Below are positions 50,974-60,900 of a stretch of DNA of 64,000 nt, one piece after another (within the stretch, counting starts at the first letter, position 1; every line of letters begins with the position of its first letter). The position numbers and the translations under genes were made by a program. Origin of the DNA: Tractidigestivibacter montrealensis (GTDB taxonomy: Bacteria > Actinomycetota > Coriobacteriia > Coriobacteriales > Atopobiaceae); the NCBI RefSeq assembly GCF_024741235.1, contig NZ_JANSKA010000004.1, forward strand, positions 124,001 to 188,000, in the 5' to 3' direction. The notes beneath the pieces are model-generated. The model was not told the origin of the DNA. It ran no database searches and saw only the letters and a list, made by a program, of their open reading frames with translations.

Positions 50974-53900
50974 ATGCTTCACATTGCGACAACTGCCGAG
51001 GAGTGCCTGGCGAGCGCAGAGGTCCGTGCGTGCCTGGAGGAGGCGCTGCACACCCACGGCACGGCAACGCTTTTGGTCTCGAGCTTTGCCGACCAGCTGG
51101 TTGCCCAGAAGGAGCTCTCTGCATATCCTGCCCTCTCGCTTGGTGTGACTGTCACCACGCCTGTTGCATGGACCAAGGAACGCTGGGAGGTGTGGGGAGA
51201 CGGCACGCACGTGGTCGAGCCGCTTGCGAGGACCATCGCCGTGCAGCGTGCCATTGCGCAAGCCCCCCAATCGCTTAGTCGCGGCGTGTCGCTCAACGCG
51301 GGGACGGTGCAGCTCCTCTCGTCGCTCGTGCGTGAGGCGCTGCCTTGGCTTCCGTTGGATCCTGCGGGCGAGCCAAACGAGCTTGCCTGCCACGGGGCCG
51401 GCCTCACCAATGCCGAGGTGGGCGTTGTTGCCCTGGCGGGGGAGTACGCGCGCATCATTCACCAGGCGGGCTACGTCGAGGAATCCGAGGCAATGGCGCG
51501 GGTTGTCGGCACAATGGCAGAGGGACTCGTTGGGCCGGGGTGTGTCGTTGCTGCAGGTTTGGGCGAGACGTCCCGCCCCACGCGCGAGCTTCTGGCAGAC
51601 CTCGCCTGCGCAGGAGAGCTCACCATTGTTGCCCAGACTGGAAATGACGCTGCCCTAGAGGGACAACGTTCCACCATTGCGCAGGTGGAGGAGGCCATTG
51701 CCGTACGCGGCGGCAGCGTCTCTAGGGAAGGGGAGGCAACTCCCGGGCCGGTGGCTAACGCCGATAGGGCACCAGAGCTTCAGAACCTTGTCAAATCGAT
51801 CTTTGGTACCGAGACGGGCGTCGCGCCTACGGGTGCGGTGGAGCTTCTCGCTCCGGCCGGGCCTCTCGCCGAGGCGGAGCTGGTAGCATCCCGTGTGGTC
51901 GAGCTTGCAAAGTCGGGCGCGCACGAGGTGGTTGTAGTCGCGGCAGACCCCGCCCGAGCTTGGCGCGAACTCTCGCCCAAGCTCTTCTCGCGCGGCGTGA
52001 CGTGTGAGGCGGAGCTTTCCTCGCGCGTGGACCAGCTCGAGGCGGGGAGGGCCTTCCTCGAGTTTGCAAGCTCTGTCGCGCAGCTCTCTGAGCTGGCTGC
52101 TTCGTGGCCGGCTCCTGAGGAGAGCCCCGAGGGGGAGCTCGTTGTGTTGGGCGATATGACTTGGTGGCCGCCGCGTGCGCTTGCGGACTTCCTGCGTCAG
52201 GACATCGCGCACGTTCCCACCGAGCGCGCCGTCTCGCTTGATCGTGCGTGGCGCGCAGACCGTCTGCTCACCCCCGCGGACGTCCTTGCCACGCTCCAGA
52301 ACCCCAAGGCCACGAGCGCTCCCGTTGCCGCTGCCACGAGGGAGCTCCTGCGCGGGCGCGTGGGGTCCGCGGCGTCAAAGCTCCTTGCACCCTACCTGCA
52401 GGATGGGGAGGCCATGCCAGCGGACCTGGTTCCCAGCGAGACCACCCTCGAGCTGGTTCCCGTTGCGCCCGAGCACAACCGCCTTGAGGACGAGCGCGGC
52501 ATCGGCGTCCTTGACGCGGTGCTGGGAATTGCTGGCACGCTCAAGGACCTGGGGATAACGGCAGACCCAGAGGTCCCGGCGCACGTGAGTCTCTCCACGC
52601 TCGTCGAGCTCTGCGCGCAGGCAATGGCCCAGACCAGCGTGGTCGTGCGCCCTGGGGCCTGGGCGGGCGACGGGGCATGTCGTTGCAGGATTTATGGCCG
52701 CGCGCGGGCGGCGGGGCTGGCGCCCCTCTCGGCAGATGTCCTTGTCTCCTGCTCGATGACCTCCACCGAGTGGCCTGTCGCCACCGGAGACGACGTCCTC
52801 TCGGCGCTTCTCGAGCGCCTGGGGATAGAGCCAAAGTCAAACCCCGCCGCTCACGAGCGCTCCGTCTTCTGGCGCATGCTGCGCGTGCCCCGCACAAAAC
52901 TCATTGTGGAGAGGTGCGGCGTCGATGCCTCGGGCAGCCCCTGCTACCCGGCTGTTATGCTCACGGAGCTGCTCTCCTGCTATGGCAAGGCGATAGCCGA
53001 CAAGGACAAGGGCATGCCGGTGTGGTCCCGTGGCGAGGGCCAGGCAGACGCAAACCTCAGCACAACTGGTCACGGCATGAATGTCTTTGGCAGCAATGAT
53101 CCCTCGCCCGCAGGCAGCATCTCTGGCCCCAATGCCGCCCTGGTGGTTGTGCCGCCCACGGGCAGGGTTGACCTTGTGGAGGGAAAGCCGCTCCTCTCGG
53201 CATCGCAAATCGAGTCGTACCTCGAGTGCCCGTACAAGTGGTTCAGCCTGCGGCGTCTTCGCCTGCAGGACTCCGATGCCGGCTTTGGCCCAATGGAGAT
53301 GGGCACCTTTGCGCACCGCGTACTGGAGGTCGCTCACGCGCGGCTGCTCGCCGAGGCGCGCGAGCGCGCGGGGATAGGCGAGGGCGACCACCTCGACCCT
53401 TGGGTCATGCTTCCTGGCTCGCGCGTGCTTGAGGACGATGCGGCGGGCCTTTCGCACGCGCACGAGGTCCTTCTCGCCGAGTTTGAGGAGCACCTTCGCC
53501 ACCAGAGTCTGCGCCAGGGAAAGCGCAGCCGCTACCAGGCCTTTGTTCCCCACAGCTCCGCAGACGAGGCGCAGCTTGAACAGCTCAGGCACGACCTCGA
53601 GTCCGCGCTCGACTACGAGGCGGGCCTCTTTGTAGGCTTCGAGCCGCGCTTCTTCGAGTGGGACTTTGGTACGCAGGACCAGCCTGTGGAATACGCCGGG
53701 GCCTGGATTTGCGGCACCATCGACCGCGTGGACGTTGATGCCCACCAGCAGGCCGTGGTCATCGATTACAAGCACAAGGGGCCAAACGGCTTTGCCAAGG
53801 AGTACGGCGTGACGCCCGTGCATACCGCCGCAGATGCTCCGCAGAGCGAGGCAGACGAGCAGCGGGCTGCCCCGTATGGCCTGCCCCGCCGCGTCCAGTC

Positions 53901-54261
53901 GCTCATCTATGGCCAGGTGGTGCGTCGCATGCATCCAGAGCTCAAGGTGAGGGCGGCAGTCTACCTGGGAACCCGTGGGAGCCACGCCGTGGGCGGAGCC
54001 ATCTTGGACAACTCGATTGATCGCGTGCTTGGCAGTCACGCCCCCGCAAGGGACAGCTCCCTTTCCGCGTATGCGGTCAGTGACAGCGACTCCTACGGTA
54101 TCGAAGGCGAGCACGGCATGGAGGCGTACCTCGATGCCACCGAGGCGGCAATTGCCGAGAAGGTGGCCCAGCTCCTTGCGGGAAACGTCGAGGCAAACCC
54201 GCTCGATGCTGCCGCGTGCTCCTTCTGCCCCGTCATGAACTGCGAGAGGAGGCTCTCCTAG
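50974..54261 (+). CDS. addB: ATP-dependent nuclease subunit AddB-like (PD-(D/E)XK)
   Basis: Large protein of 1095 residues. The C-terminal RecB-like nuclease carries ASQIESYLECPYKWF (Cys752), GTIDRVD near 914 and VIDYK near 930, and the iron-sulphur cysteines Cys1082, Cys1085 and Cys1090 in CSFCPVMNC. The N-terminal helicase-like half lacks a clear Walker A motif, so only AddA is likely to hydrolyse ATP. Together with AddA it processes double-strand breaks. The stop overlaps the addA GTG by one base. Confidence 0.88.
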   Translation: MLHIATTAEECLASAEVRACLEEALHTHGTATLLVSSFADQLVAQKELSAYPALSLGVTVTTPVAWTKERWEVWGDGTHVVEPLARTIAVQRAIAQAPQSLSRGVSLNAGTVQLLSSLVREALPWLPLDPAGEPNELACHGAGLTNAEVGVVALAGEYARIIHQAGYVEESEAMARVVGTMAEGLVGPGCVVAAGLGETSRPTRELLADLACAGELTIVAQTGNDAALEGQRSTIAQVEEAIAVRGGSVSREGEATPGPVANADRAPELQNLVKSIFGTETGVAPTGAVELLAPAGPLAEAELVASRVVELAKSGAHEVVVVAADPARAWRELSPKLFSRGVTCEAELSSRVDQLEAGRAFLEFASSVAQLSELAASWPAPEESPEGELVVLGDMTWWPPRALADFLRQDIAHVPTERAVSLDRAWRADRLLTPADVLATLQNPKATSAPVAAATRELLRGRVGSAASKLLAPYLQDGEAMPADLVPSETTLELVPVAPEHNRLEDERGIGVLDAVLGIAGTLKDLGITADPEVPAHVSLSTLVELCAQAMAQTSVVVRPGAWAGDGACRCRIYGRARAAGLAPLSADVLVSCSMTSTEWPVATGDDVLSALLERLGIEPKSNPAAHERSVFWRMLRVPRTKLIVERCGVDASGSPCYPAVMLTELLSCYGKAIADKDKGMPVWSRGEGQADANLSTTGHGMNVFGSNDPSPAGSISGPNAALVVVPPTGRVDLVEGKPLLSASQIESYLECPYKWFSLRRLRLQDSDAGFGPMEMGTFAHRVLEVAHARLLAEARERAGIGEGDHLDPWVMLPGSRVLEDDAAGLSHAHEVLLAEFEEHLRHQSLRQGKRSRYQAFVPHSSADEAQLEQLRHDLESALDYEAGLFVGFEPRFFEWDFGTQDQPVEYAGAWICGTIDRVDVDAHQQAVVIDYKHKGPNGFAKEYGVTPVHTAADAPQSEADEQRAAPYGLPRRVQSLIYGQVVRRMHPELKVRAAVYLGTRGSHAVGGAILDNSIDRVLGSHAPARDSSLSAYAVSDSDSYGIEGEHGMEAYLDATEAAIAEKVAQLLAGNVEANPLDAAACSFCPVMNCERRLS

Positions 54262-57200
54262 TGTCAGGCATAGACCTCTCTACCTTGAACGACCGTCAGC
54301 GTCAGATCGTCTCCACGCTTGACCGCCCTGTCTTTGTCGAAGCTGGCGCCGGCTCCGGCAAGACGTTCACGCTTACGCGCAGGATTGCCTGGGCCCTCTC
54401 GCCCGGCTCCGGTGTGGACGGTGCGCCCTTTGTGGATGACCTGAGCCAGGTCCTCGTCATCACCTTCACCAACGCCGCCGCGCGCGAGATCAAGGAGCGT
54501 GTCCGCTCCACGCTTCGCGAGGCTGGCATGCGCGAGCAGGCGCTCATGGTGGATTCCGCCTGGATTAGCACGATCCACGGGATGTGCTCGCGCATCCTGA
54601 AGCGCCATGCGCTCGACTTGGGGATAGACCCATCGTTCAAGGTTGCCGGCGTCAACGAGGCACGCGCCCTTCTCGAGCAGGCAACAGAGGAGGTCGTGGG
54701 CGCTGCGAACCGTGGCCACGCGGACGCCGTCCTCAACCGTGCCTTCGAGGAATACGGCTACGGAACCCTTGGTGGGCCCACCTCCTTCGGCGTGGTATCC
54801 ATGGTCCTGGACGTGGTGAATGCCGCGCACTCCTCGCCTGACGGCTTTGATTCGCTTGTCATGGTGGGTGAGCCGGATGTCGAGGGGTCCGTCAATCGTC
54901 TGAGGCAGGCGGTGGGCGCCCTGGGTGCGCAGTCTGGCATCACACCGGCCGCTCGCGAGGCGGTCATGTCGAGTCTGGGGTCTCTTGATGCGTTCCTCTC
55001 GGCACCTCCGGGCGAGCGCACGCCAGAGGCGGCCTCTGCGGCTCTTGCCGGGGTAAAGCTCCCCAACGCACGAGCAAAGGCAATCAAGGAGCTTGTGCCC
55101 GAGGCTAAGCGCGCCTTGGGCGAGGCAAGGCTCGAGGCCGCGCTCGCTGGCAATGCGCCGCTGGCAGAGGCCCTTGTCTGCCTAGCCCGTAAGGTTGACG
55201 AGCGCAACCTCGAGCTCAAGCGCGAGCAGTCCGTCCTGGATAACGATGACCTCGTCGCACTCGCCCTCCATGCCGTGCGCGACAACCCCGTTGTTGCGGC
55301 AGACTACCGCGGGCGCTTCAAGCTCGTGATGGTCGACGAGTCGCAGGACACCGACGCCAGCCAGCTCGAGCTCATCACGCTTCTGTCCGGTGACGGCGCG
55401 CGGCACCTTACCACGGTTGGTGATGCCCAGCAGAGCATCTACCGCTTCCGTGGTGCGGACGTGAGCGTGTTCCGCGCGCGCGGCGAGGAGGTCCCGCAGA
55501 AGGACCACGTTCGCCTTGACGTGAACTACCGCAGCCATGCCGACGTCCTCTCATTTGTGGATGCCGTCTGCGGTGTTCCTACTGGCGTGGTCGACGGCTT
55601 CATGCACCTGGAGCCAAACCCCAAGCGGGATGACGGATATCGTGCCCGTTCTCTCCCGCGCGTGGACGTGGAGGTGACACTTGCCCAACGTGGCATGGCA
55701 ACCCTAGCCTCTGCCACGTGCGCAACTCAGATAGCAGACCGCCTCGCGGCGTATGCCGCTGCAGGCCAGAGCCCGTCCGACATGGCGTTGCTCCTTGGCG
55801 CCACCAGCAAGGCAGACCTTTACATCGACGCGCTGCGCTCCCATGGGCTCGAGTGCGTGGTTACGGGTGGCTCGACCTTCACGCGCACCCCCGAGGTCAA
55901 GGTCATGGCTGCCCTGCTCCATACGCTGGCCAATCCGCACGACACCCAATCTGGCCTCTTCCCACTTCTGGCCTCGCCCATGTTTGAGCTCGATGCCAAC
56001 GACTTTGTGCAGTTGGGAACGCGCAGGCAGGACATGGTGGACGCGCCCACTAAGCGTTCCATCGACCGGGGAATCCAGATCATGTCGTTCTTTGGCGGGG
56101 CGCAGCCGTCGCCACGACTCAAGGCTGCGCACGAGGTTCTCGCCCGCGCGCGTCTGGCGCTACGCAAGCACTCTGTGGCAGACGTCTGCCTGCAGGTGGT
56201 TCGCGAATCCGGGTGGCTTCGTCGCCTGGAGGCCGCCGGCACCGACGGCCTTGCGCAGGAGGCAAACGTCCTGGCAGCAGTGCGCTACATTCGCGAGCTC
56301 ACGCAGGACCTTGGCCTTGGCCCGGCGCGCGCCGCCTTTGAGTTTGACCTCTGGCTCGAGGCGGCCAAGGTTCCCCCGGCATCCCTTGCGGGTGGGTCCT
56401 CAAACCAGGTGCAGATCATGACCGTGCATGCCTCGAAGGGTCTCGAGTTCCCCATCGTTGCCATTGCTGAGTGCTGGGCAGACCCGCGCACCTCGGGACC
56501 GGTGGTCACCGGCCGCGTCGACGCCCGACGCCGAGGCATCATCGTGAAGCCCAAGGGGCTTAAGGTCCCCAAGGAGCTTTCTGCAGACGAGAACCCCCAC
56601 AGCTGCGCGGAGTGGCTTCTCTCGCTCTCAGAGGATGGCGCAGAGCAGGAGGCTGCCGAGAAGACCCGCCTGCTCTACGTGGCGCTCACGCGTGCGAGGG
56701 AGGCGTTGGTCCTGGGGGTTGGCGTGACGCAGTCCTCCTCGGGCGCCTCGCCGGCACTGGCTGCAAACGTCCTTGGGGCGCTTGTGGAAACGCCCACGCC
56801 TGTGCCGGGCGAGAGTTCCCTCGAGTACGGCGGCAGCGAGCCGGGGCGGCTGAGGTGCGTCTCCCTTGAGCCCAACAATGAGCATGCAGGAAATGGCACC
56901 ACGCTTGACTCGGCTGGAAGCTTCTTCGACGGCACCGTTGCCAGCGCGGACGAGGTCATCGCCATTGGCGCCACTGTCCAGGCGCCGGCACCCTCAGGCT
57001 TCTCGCTTGTCTCACCAGACCCTGACCCTGCAGCACCTGCCGTCACCATGTGGCGGCCGCGCGCGGGTGTCTTTAGCTACTCGAGCGCCCATGCGCAGAT
57101 GCTCGGGGACTTCTCGACGTCTGACGCGGCGTCGCTAGACGATGCCGGTCCCGTTGCCGGCGTGGCCGCCCTGCCAACGCGCGCCGAGCGCGACGCCATG

Positions 57201-57764
57201 CAGGAGGGCGCGCCCGTGGTGGGCGATGCTGACAAGGCCACGGGGCTGGGGTCGGCCTTCCACGAGCTTGCCCAGGCCATGGTCGAGGGCGGACAGCGCT
57301 TCCCGGTGCCCGAGCGCATCGCGGCCACCAAGCGCTTCTGGCACCTCTCCAAGCGCGCCGGCGCCAGGCTCGACGAGGCGCTTTCGCGCTGGTGGGGGTC
57401 GGACGTGCGGCAGGAGGTCCTCTCGCACGCGCTCGTGCGCGCGGAGGTTCCCTTCTTCCAGAGGGTGGACTCCGCCTACGGCGGCTACGTGGAGGGCGCC
57501 ATTGACCTTCTTGCCACAGACCCAGGCTCTGACCACGCCTGTCTTGTGGACTACAAGACAGGGGACCGCGGCCTCGATGCGCAGGCGCTGCGCCGGCGCC
57601 ACGAGATGCAGGCCAACTTCTATGCGTACGTCCTCATGAAGCTTGGCTTTGCCTCGGTGAGCTGCCGCTTTGTCTGCGTCGAGCTGGACCGCACTGACGT
57701 TCTCGGCCAGCCCGTGGTGGTTCCGTACGAGTTTGACGCCACGCACCCGCCGCGCATGGGATAG
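54261..57764 (+). CDS. addA: ATP-dependent helicase/nuclease subunit AddA
   Basis: UvrD-type helicase and nuclease of 1167 residues. Walker A EAGAGSGKT (27-35), motif Ia ITFTNAAAREI, motif II DESQDTD, motif III GDAQQSIYRFRGAD, motif V VHASKGLEFPI and motif VI YVALTRARE. The C-terminal nuclease has GAIDLL near 1079 and LVDYKTG near 1096. Start is a GTG overlapping the addB stop, with AGGAGG upstream; translational coupling ensures equal subunits. Recombination repair in the cytoplasm. Confidence 0.95.
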   Translation: MSGIDLSTLNDRQRQIVSTLDRPVFVEAGAGSGKTFTLTRRIAWALSPGSGVDGAPFVDDLSQVLVITFTNAAAREIKERVRSTLREAGMREQALMVDSAWISTIHGMCSRILKRHALDLGIDPSFKVAGVNEARALLEQATEEVVGAANRGHADAVLNRAFEEYGYGTLGGPTSFGVVSMVLDVVNAAHSSPDGFDSLVMVGEPDVEGSVNRLRQAVGALGAQSGITPAAREAVMSSLGSLDAFLSAPPGERTPEAASAALAGVKLPNARAKAIKELVPEAKRALGEARLEAALAGNAPLAEALVCLARKVDERNLELKREQSVLDNDDLVALALHAVRDNPVVAADYRGRFKLVMVDESQDTDASQLELITLLSGDGARHLTTVGDAQQSIYRFRGADVSVFRARGEEVPQKDHVRLDVNYRSHADVLSFVDAVCGVPTGVVDGFMHLEPNPKRDDGYRARSLPRVDVEVTLAQRGMATLASATCATQIADRLAAYAAAGQSPSDMALLLGATSKADLYIDALRSHGLECVVTGGSTFTRTPEVKVMAALLHTLANPHDTQSGLFPLLASPMFELDANDFVQLGTRRQDMVDAPTKRSIDRGIQIMSFFGGAQPSPRLKAAHEVLARARLALRKHSVADVCLQVVRESGWLRRLEAAGTDGLAQEANVLAAVRYIRELTQDLGLGPARAAFEFDLWLEAAKVPPASLAGGSSNQVQIMTVHASKGLEFPIVAIAECWADPRTSGPVVTGRVDARRRGIIVKPKGLKVPKELSADENPHSCAEWLLSLSEDGAEQEAAEKTRLLYVALTRAREALVLGVGVTQSSSGASPALAANVLGALVETPTPVPGESSLEYGGSEPGRLRCVSLEPNNEHAGNGTTLDSAGSFFDGTVASADEVIAIGATVQAPAPSGFSLVSPDPDPAAPAVTMWRPRAGVFSYSSAHAQMLGDFSTSDAASLDDAGPVAGVAALPTRAERDAMQEGAPVVGDADKATGLGSAFHELAQAMVEGGQRFPVPERIAATKRFWHLSKRAGARLDEALSRWWGSDVRQEVLSHALVRAEVPFFQRVDSAYGGYVEGAIDLLATDPGSDHACLVDYKTGDRGLDAQALRRRHEMQANFYAYVLMKLGFASVSCRFVCVELDRTDVLGQPVVVPYEFDATHPPRMG

Positions 57765-57818
57765 CGCCCCCTGGGGGTAGCGGCAATCAGAACAACGTGT
57801 GGAGCCTCTGCTTGAATT

Positions 57819-57849
57819 CTACCTGCGACAATGCCATTGTCGCAGGTAG
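57819..57849. promoter_or_regulatory. 31-bp perfect palindrome between addA and dnaE
   Basis: Arms CTACCTGCGACAATG (57819-57833) and CATTGTCGCAGGTAG (57835-57849) flank a single C. No T-tract follows, so it looks more like an operator than a terminator. It lies 84 bp before the dnaE start. Confidence 0.6.
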
Positions 57850-57932
57850 GGTGGGGTATAGGCCAAAACGCCAGCCACTGGCCTTCTGCTATGCTTTGCC
57901 AAACACAAAGCGTCACCCGGTATGGAGAACAC

Positions 57933-60900
57933 ATGGCATTCGTTCACCTACACAATCACTCGGACTTCTCGATTCTCGACGGCGCCACGCCCATCCCCAG
58001 CATGGTCAAGCGCGCCGTCGACGAGGGGATGCCTGCCGTTGCCCTTACGGACCACGGCTATATGTTTGGCATCCCCAACCTTGACCTGGAATGTCGCAAG
58101 TACAACGACGGCCAGGCCAACATGAAGCAGTGGCGCCACGACGTCGAGTGCTTCAAGAAGAGCTGGGACCTCGAGGAGCCTGCGCCGGACGCGGATGACG
58201 CAAGCTACTTCGACCGTATCCACGACCAGTGGGCAAGCGACGTTGCCGTGTGGGAGTCCTCCGGACACGACCTCGATGCCGTCCAGGCAAACCGCCCGCG
58301 CCTCAAGGTGAAGCCCATCTTTGGCTGCGAGGCATACTTCATCACTGACGACTGCATCGAGCGCGGCACCAAGCAGCGCCGCTATCACCTCATCCTTCTC
58401 GCCAAGAACGAGACGGGCTACCACAACCTGGTGAAGTGCATGTCCAAGGCCGCCGGCCACGAGATGATGTACTACCGCCCGCGTACCACGCTCGACATGC
58501 TCAAGGAGTACCACGAGGGCCTCATCTGCCAGAGCGCCTGCGTCCAGGGCATTATTCCCCAGTGCATCCTGGACGGTGACTTTGACGGTGCGCGCAGGTG
58601 GGCAGAGACCTTCCGCGACGTCTTTGGCGATGATTTCTACATCGAGATTCAGGACCACGGCCTTACCTTCCGCAACGGCTGGGACGACCGCAAGCTCGAC
58701 GAGTACCTGGTCAAGATGGCGCATGAGATGGGTGTCAAGGTTGTTGCCACCAACGACTTCCACTACCTCACGCGCGACGACGCCTCCACGCAGGACATCC
58801 TCTCATGCATTGGCAAGGCGACCACCCTCGACGATCCCAATCGCATGCGCATGGAGGGCTCGGAGTTCTACATGAAGTCCGAGGACGAGATGCGCCAGCT
58901 CTTCTCATGGTGCCCCGAGGCCTGCGACACCACGCTCGAGATCGCCGACAAGTGCAACTACGAGCTCGACTGGACCCACATGTACCTGCCCGAGTACCCT
59001 GGCCTCCGCCCCGGCGAGACGGCGGACGAGCGCTTCCGCGAGGAGTGCGAGAAGGGGCTGGCCAAGCGCTATGGCGAGAACTGGCGCGACCTCACGATTG
59101 GCGGGTGGAACGTCAAGGATCGCTTCGAGCACGAGTACAAGATCATCACCGAGAAGGGCTTCGCCAACTACTTCCTCATTGTCCAGGACTACGTGCAGTG
59201 GGCCAAGGACAACGGCATCGGCGTTGGCCCGGGCCGTGGCTCCGCCGCTGGCGCCATCGTCGCGTACGCCATGAACATCACGAACTTCGACCCGCTCGAG
59301 AACGGCCTCATGTTCGAGAGGTTCCTCTCGCCGCAGCGCTCCGAGATGCCCGATATCGACATGGACTTCGACGACGAGCACCTCCAGGACGTCCTGCAGC
59401 ACGTTCGCGACGTCTACGGTGAGGACCACGTGTGCAAGGTCATCACATACTCGACCATCAAGGCCAAGCAGGCCATCAACGACGCCAACCGCGTCCTGGG
59501 CTTCCCCGTCTACAAGGGCCAGCAGCTCTCCAAGATGCTCTCGAACGACCCCAAGCTCCAGCTTGCCAACGCCCTCCACAAGAACGAGAAGAAGCCTGAC
59601 CAGTACTCGCCGGACTTCGAGGAGGCCTACAACAAGGACCCGGACGCCCACCGAATCATTGACGCCGCCCTCTCCATCGAGGGCTTCATGCGCGGCGAGG
59701 GCGTCCACGCCTGCGCAACGCTCATCGCACCCACGCCCGTCACAGACCATGTGCCCACCAAGCTCGACACCAAGGGCAACGTCACCATCACCCAGTACGA
59801 GGGCCACTCCGTTGCGGACATGGGCCTGCTCAAGATGGACTTCCTGGGCCTGCGCACGCTCACGGTGATCAACAAGGCGCTCGCGAACATCCGCCACTCC
59901 TACCCCAACGCCTCCGACATCGACCGCATGCCGGATGCGGTCAAGGCCTGCATCAAGCCCGGCGCCACCTGTGTGGACATCGACGTGGACAAGGTCGACT
60001 TCTCGGACCCCAAGATCTACGAGCTTCTCGGCAAGGGCTACACGGCCGGCGTGTTCCAGGTGGAGTCTGCGGGCATGACCGCCACCATCAAGAACATGCA
60101 GCCCAACGCCTACAAGCAGATCGTCGCTCTTATCGCCCTGTACCGCCCCGGCCCCCTGGGCGCCGGCATGGTCGACAGCTACATCAAGCGCATGCACGGC
60201 CAGGAGAAGATCTCGTACTACGACGACCGCCTGAAGCCGATCCTGGAGGAGACCTATGGCACCATGGTCTACCAGGAGCAGGTCATGCAGATCTCGATGA
60301 AGATGTCGGGGTTCACCGCTGGCGAGTCAGACTCGCGCATGCGCAAGCCGGTGGCAAAGAAGAAGATCAAGATGCTCACCGACCAGGTCTTCCACTGGGA
60401 GGGCAACGGCGCGGACGAGACGATCTACGACCACTGGATGAACGGCGCCGTCTCGAACGGCTACAAGCGCGAGGTAGCGCAGGAGATCTGGGAGAACGTT
60501 CTGGAGTTTGCCTCCTACGCGTTCAACAAGTCCCACTCCGCCGGCTACGCCATCCTGGTCATGCAGACTGCGTGGCTCAAGGCGTACTTCCCGCGCGAGT
60601 ACATGGCCTCGGTTCTCACGTCCTACATGGGCAAGACCGACAAGATCGTGCACTACGTCACGAGCTGCCGTCGCGAGGGCATCCAGGTGCTGCCGCCCGA
60701 TATCAACGAGTCCGGAAAGGACTTCACGGCAACCGCCGAGGGCGTGCGCTTTGGCTTCGCCGGCATCCGCGGCGTGGGCGAGGGCGTTGGCGAGTGCATC
60801 ATGGCCGAGCGAGACGCCAACGGCCCCTTCAAGAACCTCCACGACTTCTGCGAGCGCGTGGACGGCTCCCAGGCAAACCGCCGCGTGGTCGAGTCCCTCA

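Noticed and set aside
58905-60197. Minus-strand open frame of 430 codons inside dnaE
   Set aside because: Val/Leu/Asp-rich shadow of dnaE codons with no recognisable domain.
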